Below the pieces are notes generated by a model, which was given only the letters and a program-made list of their open reading frames with translations, was not told where the DNA came from and did no database searches. A stretch of DNA of 32,082 nucleotides from Spirochaetota bacterium. GTDB taxonomy: Bacteria; Spirochaetota; Spirochaetia; B11-G9. The translations under genes were made by a program, and so were the position numbers. The stretch lies in assembly GCA_024280415.1 (NCBI GenBank), contig JAJRQE010000291.1, positions 1 to 32,082 on the forward strand. Reading direction: 5' to 3'. Of this stretch, positions 9,991 through 17,612 are shown in pieces (within the stretch, counting starts at the first letter, position 1; every line of letters begins with the position of its first letter).

Positions 9991-11277
9991 TTATATTAAA
10001 GGAGAAATCTCTTTAGCAATAGATAAAACTTCCTGTATGGAGTTCAGGGAATCAGCTTTGAGAATAAACTGTTTTCCAGTCTTGAGAGCAAGTCTGTCCA
10101 GAGAGGAGCGGATTTCAGTATCCTCAATCTCTGCAATGTCTGAAACTTTGGCAAGACCCAGAGTTCTTCGTATCATAACACTTCCCGCTATTCCCACTGC
10201 CTCTCTGAAAATCCTGAGAATTTCAGCATCCCTCAACATTCTGAAAGCCTCTTTCCCTCCAGGATAATCCCACATGGGATAGTTATCTTCTGACTCTTTT
10301 TCCTGCCATAGTTTGTCATACTTAAGTGAAAAACCATCCCAGATCTCTTCAATTGCCTCCAGAACCCATTTCCTGTATTCATAGGGGTCATTTCCAAGCT
10401 CAACCTGCCTGTAGGAATGAGCTATATAAGCAAGAAACATATTTCCCAGCAGCAAGCCCACATCAAACCCTGCAGGGCCGTAAAAAGCAAACTCAGGATC
10501 GATTACATAAGTCTCCTCTTCATTCACCATAATTGACCCTGTATGAAGATCACCGTGAAGAAGGACTTCGGCATTATTCATGAACTTATACTTTAGCAGA
10601 GCGGCTTTAACTTTTAGCTCATTATCCTCCTGGATCTCTGCAAGATCTTCTTTTGTCAGCCCGGTAGTATAGCTGTTTGTATCGCTGTCGCAGAGAGGAT
10701 AGGAAAATATAAACTTTTCTGTAAGATTACACAGATCCTTGTTGATAAATTTCTTCACCATCTTCTTTTTTTCGGCACTGTCGTGGTAGGGCCACTTGTC
10801 AGTTTTACCAGCCATGCCCCAGTCAGAAGATTTAAACAACATTCTTGCAAGAAAGGTTGAAATATGATCCGGCATCTTTGGAAACTTTTTCCCCTTATTC
10901 ATCTCTCCACGCATTATTGTATGTTTATTGAGATTCTGCATAATAACAAGGGACATCTCACTATCCGCAAAATAAATTTCAGGAACCATCCTGGGGCAGA
11001 ATTCATACTCTTGCCGGAGTGCCATCACTTCAAACTCCATACGTTCGATATCCAGGGGCCAGGATTCTCCTACTACCCTCAAATAGGGAACGGCTTGTTT
11101 TAGAATAACTGTCTCTTCCGGATTCAGCTTATTTGTCACTATGTATACATAGTTCAGGTTTCCGTCTCCAACCTCATTGATAGAGATATGATCAAAACTG
11201 GAAAATCTCTTCTGCATTAATTCCAAATTTTTTATATAATCTAAAACAAGTTCCTCTTTAAGCTGTCTATAGGCCAT
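9991..11277 (-). CDS. mtnK: 5-methylthioribose kinase
   Basis: 428 aa with GDGNLNYVYIV, VILKQAVPYLRVVGESWPL, LLHGDLHTGSI and DPEFAFYGPAGFDVG (MtnK/APH-fold family). In the operon immediately downstream of mtnA. Confidence 0.9.
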   Translation of the reverse strand: MAYRQLKEELVLDYIKNLELMQKRFSSFDHISINEVGDGNLNYVYIVTNKLNPEETVILKQAVPYLRVVGESWPLDIERMEFEVMALRQEYEFCPRMVPEIYFADSEMSLVIMQNLNKHTIMRGEMNKGKKFPKMPDHISTFLARMLFKSSDWGMAGKTDKWPYHDSAEKKKMVKKFINKDLCNLTEKFIFSYPLCDSDTNSYTTGLTKEDLAEIQEDNELKVKAALLKYKFMNNAEVLLHGDLHTGSIMVNEEETYVIDPEFAFYGPAGFDVGLLLGNMFLAYIAHSYRQVELGNDPYEYRKWVLEAIEEIWDGFSLKYDKLWQEKESEDNYPMWDYPGGKEAFRMLRDAEILRIFREAVGIAGSVMIRRTLGLAKVSDIAEIEDTEIRSSLDRLALKTGKQFILKADSLNSIQEVLSIAKEISPLI

Positions 11278-11290
11278 CAGGATCTCCCTC

Positions 11291-12367
11291 CTAAGTAAAG
11301 GTCTTTATAAGATTCTCCCTGAATGGAGCTCTTATAATACCCTTTTCTGTAATAAACCCTGCAATCAACTCATACGGAGTTACATCAAATGCAGGGTTCC
11401 TGACTTTTATCCCTTCAGGGCCGGTTCGTCTCTCACCAAAAAAAGTTACCTCTTCAGGATCCCGCTCCTCGATCACAATATCGTCACCTGTGTCCGTATT
11501 AAAGTCTATTGTAGAAGAGGGACAAGCCACATAGACAGGAATGTTAAAATACTTTGCAAGTATTGCAACCCCCATGGTCCCAATTTTATTGGCTGTATCA
11601 CCATTGGCTGCAACTCTGTCACATCCAACAATAGCCAGATCAATTTCTCTCTTTGACATCATAAAAGCGGCCATATTGTCTGTAATCAATGTTACATCAA
11701 CCCCAGACTGCTGTAATTCCCAGCTGGTCAGACGCGCCCCCTGAAGAAGAGGTCTGGTTTCATCTGCAAATACCCTAAATTCAACACCATCTTCATGAGC
11801 CAGATAGATGGGAGCAGTTGCAGTTCCAAGTTCCGATGTTGCAAGACTCCCTGCATTACAGTGGGTAAGTACCCCCATACCCTCTTTAACAAGTCCTTTA
11901 CCATTCAAACCTATATTCCTGCAGATTATTTTATCTTCCTCATGGATCTTAACAGCTTCCTCTTCAAGTAACTTGTAGATTATCACTGAATCCACACTCT
12001 GCTTTTCAGAAACCATCATTTCTGCCAGGGCAACCATTCTATGAAGAGCCCAGCTGAGATTAACCGCTGTCGGCCTGGAAGAATCAAGATAAGCTGCGCT
12101 CTTTTTGAGTTGATCCAGAAATTCCGCTACAGGGAGATCTGTTTTATCCTTAATACCATAAAGAACACCATATGCTCCTGCTATACCTATTGCTGGTGCC
12201 CCCCGGACTTTAAGTTTCTTTATAGAGTCCCAAACCTGTCCTATACTCTCCTGCCTTTCAGAAACCACTTCACCAGGAAGCAGAGTCTGATCCAGCAAAG
12301 TAAGGAAACCATCCTGCCACGTCAGGGTTTTCGCCAGAGACGTATAAGAAGATCGATTTTCACCCAT
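11291..12367 (-). CDS. mtnA: S-methyl-5-thioribose-1-phosphate isomerase
   Basis: Contains KKLKVRGAPAIGIAGAYG, LTHCNAGSLAT, VFADETRPLLQGARLT and GCDRVAANGDTANKIGT (MtnA/eIF2B-like isomerase). The track ORF begins at 12379, but GGAGAG lies just upstream of ATG at 12367, so the start is reassigned. Confidence 0.9.
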   Translation of the reverse strand: MGENRSSYTSLAKTLTWQDGFLTLLDQTLLPGEVVSERQESIGQVWDSIKKLKVRGAPAIGIAGAYGVLYGIKDKTDLPVAEFLDQLKKSAAYLDSSRPTAVNLSWALHRMVALAEMMVSEKQSVDSVIIYKLLEEEAVKIHEEDKIICRNIGLNGKGLVKEGMGVLTHCNAGSLATSELGTATAPIYLAHEDGVEFRVFADETRPLLQGARLTSWELQQSGVDVTLITDNMAAFMMSKREIDLAIVGCDRVAANGDTANKIGTMGVAILAKYFNIPVYVACPSSTIDFNTDTGDDIVIEERDPEEVTFFGERRTGPEGIKVRNPAFDVTPYELIAGFITEKGIIRAPFRENLIKTFT

Positions 12368-12397
12368 TATTCTCTCCATAATATATATATTGAATTG

Positions 12398-12430
12398 TAA
12401 CAGAGATACCTTTTCAGGATATCTCTGTTA
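12398..12430. other. Strong intercistronic hairpin between the solute-binding protein gene and mtnA
   Basis: TAACAGAGATA-ccttttcagga-TATCTCTGTTA: perfect 11-bp arms (plus inner CC/GG). No U-tract on the minus-strand side, so it looks like an mRNA-stabilising or partial-readthrough element rather than a full terminator. Confidence 0.7.
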
Positions 12431-12445
12431 TTATGGCCTAAACCC

Positions 12446-13504
12446 CTAGATTTCAGGAATCCAAGATGCTGTAGCTGCGTCTGATTTATTAAATGCAGGA
12501 TATGTTTCTTTTAGATCATTCATGTTCTTTATATTTCGATCTTTAAGCATATCATTTGTGAAAAGCATAGGTTGTATAAGGATATCATGCGGCAGTTCCA
12601 TTCCTGCAATAAGCATTGCAGCACCTCTTACTGAAGCAGCACCAATTGCAGATGGATTACAGGCAGCAGTTGCCCTCCATGGATTTCCTGGGGTAGTCAT
12701 TAGTTCAATATCCTGTGTTGAGATATCTGCAGAATAAACAAGGATATCTTTCCTGTCCATCTCTTCGAGAGCCATTACAACACCTTTTGCAAACTCATCA
12801 TAGGGTGAAAAATACGCCTCAATCTCAGGATTAGCCCTAAGGGAAGCAGAAACCTGATCTGCATTTTTTACTGAGAAAGGTGATTCCAGAGTACCTGTTC
12901 GTACAATTTCAACAATACCCGGATTTTCATTTTTTATTTTAGTAAAGGATTCATCACGTTTATCCAGAGGAAGAATGCCGGATACGTATACATAACCAAC
13001 ATTTGCCTTACCGTTAAAATCAGTTACCATCTGTTCCAAAGCCATAAGTCCCAGGGCATGATCATCCTGGGCAATCTGGGGAATTGCAGGATTACCCAGA
13101 TCTACGTCGAAAGCTATCACAGGAATACCTGCTGCAAGAGCATCTTCTGCTGGTTTGGACATTGTTTCGGAGAGGCCATGATCAATAATAATAGCATCAA
13201 CACCCATGCTGATAGCCTGATAGACAAAATCGGCTTCTGCTTTATTATCCATGTTCTTGCCCAGTACAGTGAGCTTTACTCCTAAAAGATCAGCCTGCTG
13301 CTGTGCACCAGCTCTCCAGAGCTGCATGAACTCACCTTCAACCATCTGACGAACCAAAGCAATATGAACCGCTTTTGAACCATCGAAAGGTGCAGGTGCA
13401 CCAGGAAGTGCCATTCCTGCTTTTTCACTGTTTCCATTAGCAAAAGCCATAGCTGCAACTACCAACATCAGTAGAACTACCAATACCCTCTTCATGATTT
13501 TCAT
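12446..13504 (-). CDS. Ribose-type periplasmic solute-binding protein (Peripla_BP_4-like)
   Basis: 352 aa with signal peptide (MKIMKRVLVVLLMLVVAAMAFANGNSEK) and a sugar-binding fold (HIALVRQMVEGEFMQLWRAGAQQQADLLGVKL...DAIIIDHG...IPVIAFDVD). SD AGGAGG precedes the start. Confidence 0.88.
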   Translation of the reverse strand: MKIMKRVLVVLLMLVVAAMAFANGNSEKAGMALPGAPAPFDGSKAVHIALVRQMVEGEFMQLWRAGAQQQADLLGVKLTVLGKNMDNKAEADFVYQAISMGVDAIIIDHGLSETMSKPAEDALAAGIPVIAFDVDLGNPAIPQIAQDDHALGLMALEQMVTDFNGKANVGYVYVSGILPLDKRDESFTKIKNENPGIVEIVRTGTLESPFSVKNADQVSASLRANPEIEAYFSPYDEFAKGVVMALEEMDRKDILVYSADISTQDIELMTTPGNPWRATAACNPSAIGAASVRGAAMLIAGMELPHDILIQPMLFTNDMLKDRNIKNMNDLKETYPAFNKSDAATASWIPEI

Positions 13505-13529
13505 AAAAAAATCCTCCTAATATTTTCTC

Positions 13530-13545
13530 ATCCACCTGGGTGGAT
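13530..13545. promoter_or_regulatory. Palindrome in the leader of the ABC/mtn operon
   Basis: ATCCACC-TG-GGTGGAT: 7-bp arms with a 2-nt centre, about 20 nt upstream of the AGGAGG SD of the binding-protein gene. Confidence 0.45.
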
Positions 13546-13752
13546 ATGATTTACATCACCTTAACGCTATTCAGTCATGAATACCCAATGCTGCAAATTA
13601 GAGTAATTCTCTTCAATACTGACCCGGCAACCATATTCCCTTAATTGTACAACATTTTATTTCTCTTTTCATCTAAATAATATCCTATAAGCAGTATACA
13701 CATTTGTCAAGAAAAAACTTTTATTTAATTATCTGTTATTAGATTGTATTTG

Positions 13753-13771
13753 TGTGCTATATTATTGCACA
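13753..13771. promoter_or_regulatory. Candidate SorC-type operator in the divergent intergenic region
   Basis: TGTGC-tatattatt-GCACA inverted repeat (5-bp arms, 9-nt spacer), about 65 bp upstream of the regulator start, in the divergent promoter region. Confidence 0.4.
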
Positions 13772-13836
13772 TTTTCTCTTGCATTAAACATAGATACATG
13801 CTAACATTATGCATATGAATGAACAGAGAGCTGATA

Positions 13837-14796
13837 ATGCCAAATGATGTAAAAAAATTTACTCAGTTAGCATTAATTTCCCATTTGTATTACACAGAGG
13901 GAAAGAACCAGCAGGAAATATCTACAGAAACAGGCATAAACCGATCTGCTATTTCACGAATGATGACAGAAGCAAGATCGAATGGAATTATTGAAATCAA
14001 GGTAAATTATCCCTGGCGCAATACTGGACTGGAAAAGACTCTTAAAACAGAGTTCCCCCAGCTCAAAGAGGTTTACATCCCATCATGTGTTGACACAAGC
14101 TATGAGACAATGCTTGAAACACTTGGCTACTATGCTGCTAAGTTTTTCGGAGAAAAAGTGCAAAAGGGCATGATAATCGGCCTTGCCTGGGGCAAGGCAA
14201 TTCATGAGATGATTGAAAATATCCCATTCAGTCCCCTTGATATTGAACTGGTTCAGATTACTGGAGCAACAGGCCACGAAGGGCTGATAATGGATGGATC
14301 TCTCCTTTCCAGACTCCTTAGTGACAAACTGGGATGTCCTTGCCGCTATCTGCATGTACCATTTATTGTTGACAACCAAATGCTCAGCAAAGCAATGAAA
14401 AAAGAAAAGGTTATTCATAACACCCTGGAGTATGCGAAAAAATCCGATTTTACATTTACAGGACTGGGAAGTACAAAAGAAGGGTTATACACACTGAAGG
14501 AAACAGGATATATCACAGATCAGGAGTGGACAGAGATAAAAAAAACAGGAGCTGTCGGCGATTATCTGGGCGTTCATTATGATATAAACGGAAAGGTTCT
14601 GGACATTAGTATAAACAAAAGATTAATAGGCAACAGTCCTGACGATCTAATTGATGTACCAAACAGGGTAGCCATAGCAGGGGATCAGAGAAAGGCAGAA
14701 GCTATCCTTGGAGCCATTAATGGTCATTTTTTCAATATACTTATTACCGATAACTTTACTGCAGAGAAAGTTTTGGAACTAAACAATAAACACTGA
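13837..14796 (+). CDS. SorC/DeoR-family sugar-phosphate-responsive transcriptional regulator
   Basis: Full HTH (YYTEGKNQQEISTETGINRSAISRMMTEARSNGIIEIKV) followed by a sugar-binding domain (GMIIGLAWGKAI, VQITGATG, FTGLGS, VGDYLGVHYDINGKVLD, VAIAGDQRKAEAILGAI). The track start is 13819; the internal ATG at 13837 follows GAGAG and is equally plausible. Confidence 0.88.
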   Translation: MPNDVKKFTQLALISHLYYTEGKNQQEISTETGINRSAISRMMTEARSNGIIEIKVNYPWRNTGLEKTLKTEFPQLKEVYIPSCVDTSYETMLETLGYYAAKFFGEKVQKGMIIGLAWGKAIHEMIENIPFSPLDIELVQITGATGHEGLIMDGSLLSRLLSDKLGCPCRYLHVPFIVDNQMLSKAMKKEKVIHNTLEYAKKSDFTFTGLGSTKEGLYTLKETGYITDQEWTEIKKTGAVGDYLGVHYDINGKVLDISINKRLIGNSPDDLIDVPNRVAIAGDQRKAEAILGAINGHFFNILITDNFTAEKVLELNNKH

Positions 14797-14810
14797 ATGA
14801 TTCACAATTT

Positions 14811-15578
14811 CTAATCGCTGTAAATACAGGCATAAGCCGAATGATTATGAATTGATTCAAAGTTTTCGACTTCTACACGAAAACTCTCTATTCGCGGATC
14901 TTTTCTCAGCCGGACGGCAGCTTCCCTGGCAGAATCCTCTACAAACCGGGGATTTTCATAGGCGGCCTCTGTAACATGCTTCTCGTCGACACGTTTTAGA
15001 AGAGTGTAGAGAGGAGAAGAAGCAGAAGCTTCCGCAATCTGTACAAGTTCCTCCACCCAGACAAGGCGTTTTGATACAACAGTTATCCGAATTATACCCC
15101 GCTGGCTGTGAGCACCATATTTACTGATCTCTTTGGAACAGGGGCAGAGGTTTGTAACAGGGACCTCTACTATAAGTTTTAAATTTAATCGATCCCCCTT
15201 CTCTGCAAGCAGATGACATCTATACTCCAGAAGACTGGAAATTCCAGAAACAGGAGCCTTCTTACGGATAAAATAGGGAAAACTGATCTCAAGATGGGCT
15301 GTTTCACATTCGAAAGAACTATGCATATCATCAAGTATCTCTTCCAGGCTTTGCGGGTGGAGAGCAACTGTATGCCGCTCCAAAACTTCCACAAAACGGC
15401 TCATGTGTGTACCTCTGTAATGGTGAGGCAGATCCACAAACATGTTTATATTGGCAACTGTATGCTGGGATCCATCTGTTTTATCCAGTACTGTTACAGG
15501 ATAGTTAAGATCTCTGACACCAACCTTTCTTATGGCTACTTCCCGTTCATCAGACTCATTCTGAACATCACTTAACAC
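14811..15578 (-). CDS. folE2: GTP cyclohydrolase FolE2 (type IB)
   Basis: 255 aa with NINMFVDLPHHYRGTHMSRFVEVLE, EVPVTNLCPCSKEIS and GAHSQRG, characteristic of GCYH-IB. Confidence 0.93.
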   Translation of the reverse strand: MLSDVQNESDEREVAIRKVGVRDLNYPVTVLDKTDGSQHTVANINMFVDLPHHYRGTHMSRFVEVLERHTVALHPQSLEEILDDMHSSFECETAHLEISFPYFIRKKAPVSGISSLLEYRCHLLAEKGDRLNLKLIVEVPVTNLCPCSKEISKYGAHSQRGIIRITVVSKRLVWVEELVQIAEASASSPLYTLLKRVDEKHVTEAAYENPRFVEDSAREAAVRLRKDPRIESFRVEVENFESIHNHSAYACIYSD

Positions 15579-15583
15579 CTAAT

Positions 15584-15946
15584 CTAATCTCCTCTGTATA
15601 CCACAAAATTTGTTTCTGTTTCATTTAATTTCAACTGATACAGGGAGTAATTTTTACCTGACAGGGGCTCTTTTATCTCATTCCAGATCCACTGTACAAG
15701 ATTCTCCGTAGTAGACTGTGGAACAGTATCATTCAGGTATTTATGATCAAATCTGTCGATAACTTTCTCTTTTACTATGCTTTTCAGTATACCGTAATCA
15801 AGAATCATCCCCTCACTGCCGGGAACTCCCTGAATTGTTACTTCCAGCCTGTAGGTGTGTCCATGAAGGGCTTCACACTTGCCATGATACTCCACCAGGT
15901 TATGAGCAGAATCAAATTTAAATACCTTAGTAAGAAACATTTTCAT
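15584..15946 (-). CDS. queD: 6-carboxy-5,6,7,8-tetrahydropterin synthase (QueD)
   Basis: 120 aa with FKFDSAHNL, GKCEALHGHTYRLEV (C-x3-HGH), LDYGILK, FDHKYLND and PTTEN-like STTENLVQWIW. Confidence 0.9.
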   Translation of the reverse strand: MKMFLTKVFKFDSAHNLVEYHGKCEALHGHTYRLEVTIQGVPGSEGMILDYGILKSIVKEKVIDRFDHKYLNDTVPQSTTENLVQWIWNEIKEPLSGKNYSLYQLKLNETETNFVVYRGD

Positions 15947-15953
15947 AGTATGA

Positions 15954-15994
15954 GGGTATTAGATTGTACCCCTGATGGTCAAGAGAATCAGGGG
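15954..15994 (-). promoter_or_regulatory. queD leader with two overlapping, mutually exclusive hairpins
   Basis: Minus-strand RNA: CCCCTGAT-(10 nt)-ATCAGGGG, then GGGTA-CAATCTAA-TACCC. The GGG/CCC segment at 15969-15971 belongs to both stems, immediately upstream of the queD ATG. Confidence 0.45.
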
Positions 15995-16109
15995 AATGCT
16001 TTTTGCGCCGTGTCACATTTTCTACTCTAAAGATAGCTCTTCTCTAAATTAATGTTGTTCCAGTGGCGCAAAAGTCTGGAAGATATTTTAAGAAAATTCG
16101 ATCCGGCTA

Positions 16110-16138
16110 TTGACCTTATAGACCTTATACAGTAATGT
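16110..16138 (+). promoter_or_regulatory. Putative trp operon promoter
   Basis: TTGACC - 17 nt - TAATGT. The region contains the tandem repeat GACCTTATA GACCTTATA (16112-16129). Confidence 0.4.
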
Positions 16139-16141
16139 ACA

Positions 16142-16177
16142 AATCAAGGGTGTTTCTATGTGTAGATACGCCTGATT
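16142..16177 (+). promoter_or_regulatory. Structured 5' leader hairpin upstream of trpE
   Basis: AATCA-[AG]-GGTGT-[T]-TCTA-TGTG-TAGA-[T]-ACGCC-TGATT: 5+5+4 bp (one T-G pair), AG bulge, T-T mismatch, no following T-tract. Confidence 0.45.
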
Positions 16178-16205
16178 CGGATTACTTTCTTCCAAAGGAG
16201 AAGCA

Positions 16206-17612
16206 ATGAAAGGCATAAAAGATAATTTTCATATACGCACAGTAGCAGGTGAACGATTTACACCTTATTCCCTTGCAAAAAAGCTGAATGCGAAAGTTAT
16301 TCTCGAATCTGCTTCTTTCAACCAGGGAAAATCCAGATACTCAATTCTACTAATTAAAGAAGCATTCAGAGTGGTTCAGCAGGAAAATAATATATACCTG
16401 CTTATTAAAGGCATAAAAAAAAATATTAATAGTTCAGCATCTGATATCCTCTCTGTCCTGCTCTATTTTGCAAATCAGCATACAAAAAATAATAGTGACA
16501 TCCCAATACCGGCAGGTGGTATTGGATTTCTTTCCTATGAGTTCGCCGCAAACTGCGATACAATTACATTTTCGAGTAAGAAAGATAATCTCGATCTCCC
16601 TGATGCATGTTTTATTCTGGGTAATATTTATATTATATTTGATCACTTCAGTGATAAATTGCACCTGGTAGGAATTAACTATTCTGAATCCAGCATTGAT
16701 TTAAACAGGGAGCTGGACAAACTTGAGGAGCAGCTGAATGATCTCAACTTTAATTACCTTACCAATTCTGTAAAGCTGTTTTCTACAGAAGTAATTGCCG
16801 CAAAAAACGAAAAGGAAGATTTGCTCCAGGGAGTAGATACTGTAAAATCTGAAATAGTAAAAGGCAACCTCCTGCAGGGAGTCCTCTCCAGAAGGATTAC
16901 AGTAAAGACAGACATACCTGCAATAGAAGCTTACAAAAATCTTAGATCCGTGAATCCATCTCCATATATGTTCTATCTCGATTTTGATACATTTCAAATT
17001 TTCGGTGCATCTCCTGAAGCTCATGTTCAGGTTAAAAATGACACAGCTGTGATAAATCCTATTGCTGGTACAAGGCGAAGGGGAAAAGACAAAAACGAAG
17101 ACAAACTCCTGGAAGAGGAGCTCCTGAATGATGAAAAGGAAAAAGCAGAGCATTTAATGCTTGTGGATCTTGCACGAAACGATCTGGGACGGGTATCTGA
17201 TACCGGAAGTGTTGCCGTAACAGATTATATGAATGTAAACAGGTTTTCACATGTAATGCATATTACCTCCAGAGTCGAGGGAAAACTAAAATCAGGGTTT
17301 ACAGGAATAGATGCAGTCAGGGCTACATTTCCTGCAGGTACTGTCTCCGGAGCTCCCAAAATTAAGGCTATAGAAATAATTGACAATATTGAACACTCAC
17401 CAAGACGATTCTACGCAGGTTTGGTAGGATATATAGAAACAGGAGGAGATCTTGATACATGTATTACAATAAGAAGCGCCCTTAAAAAGGATGGTCTCCT
17501 CTATCTGCAGGCAGGTGCCGGTATTGTTTATGACTCATCTCCGGAGAGAGAATTTATAGAAACAGGTGAAAAGCTCGAAGCCCTGGCAGTAGCCATAGGT
17601 GTGGAGGTCTGA
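16206..17612 (+). CDS. trpE: Anthranilate synthase component I
   Basis: 468 aa with [39 protein letters not shown]-like ([12 protein letters not shown]), [14 protein letters not shown] and [23 protein letters not shown]. Confidence 0.93.
   Translation: MKGIKDNFHIRTVAGERFTPYSLAKKLNAKVILESASFNQGKSRYSILLIKEAFRVVQQENNIYLLIKGIKKNINSSASDILSVLLYFANQHTKNNSDIPIPAGGIGFLSYEFAANCDTITFSSKKDNLDLPDACFILGNIYIIFDHFSDKLHLVGINYSESSIDLNRELDKLEEQLNDLNFNYLTNSVKLFSTEVIAAKNEKEDLLQGVDTVKSEIVKGNLLQGVLSRRITVKTDIPAIEAYKNLRSVNPSPYMFYLDFDTFQIFGASPEAHVQVKNDTAVINPIAGTRRRGKDKNEDKLLEEELLNDEKEKAEHLMLVDLARNDLGRVSDTGSVAVTDYMNVNRFSHVMHITSRVEGKLKSGFTGIDAVRATFPAGTVSGAPKIKAIEIIDNIEHSPRRFYAGLVGYIETGGDLDTCITIRSALKKDGLLYLQAGAGIVYDSSPEREFIETGEKLEALAVAIGVEV

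Noticed and set aside
10037-10532. Plus-strand ORFs antisense to mtnK, and similar antisense ORFs throughout the track
   Set aside because: They overlap well-supported genes on the other strand, lack recognisable motifs and have no convincing initiation signals.
13505-13836. SAM-type riboswitch upstream of the mtn/ABC operon
   Set aside because: Only a short palindrome is present; no multi-helix junction or conserved SAM-I/II core was recognisable.
16135-16209. 24-codon ORF ([24 protein letters not shown]) overlapping the trpE ATG via ATGA, possible leader peptide
   Set aside because: No Shine-Dalgarno, no Trp codons, and its start falls in the putative -10 region; probably chance.
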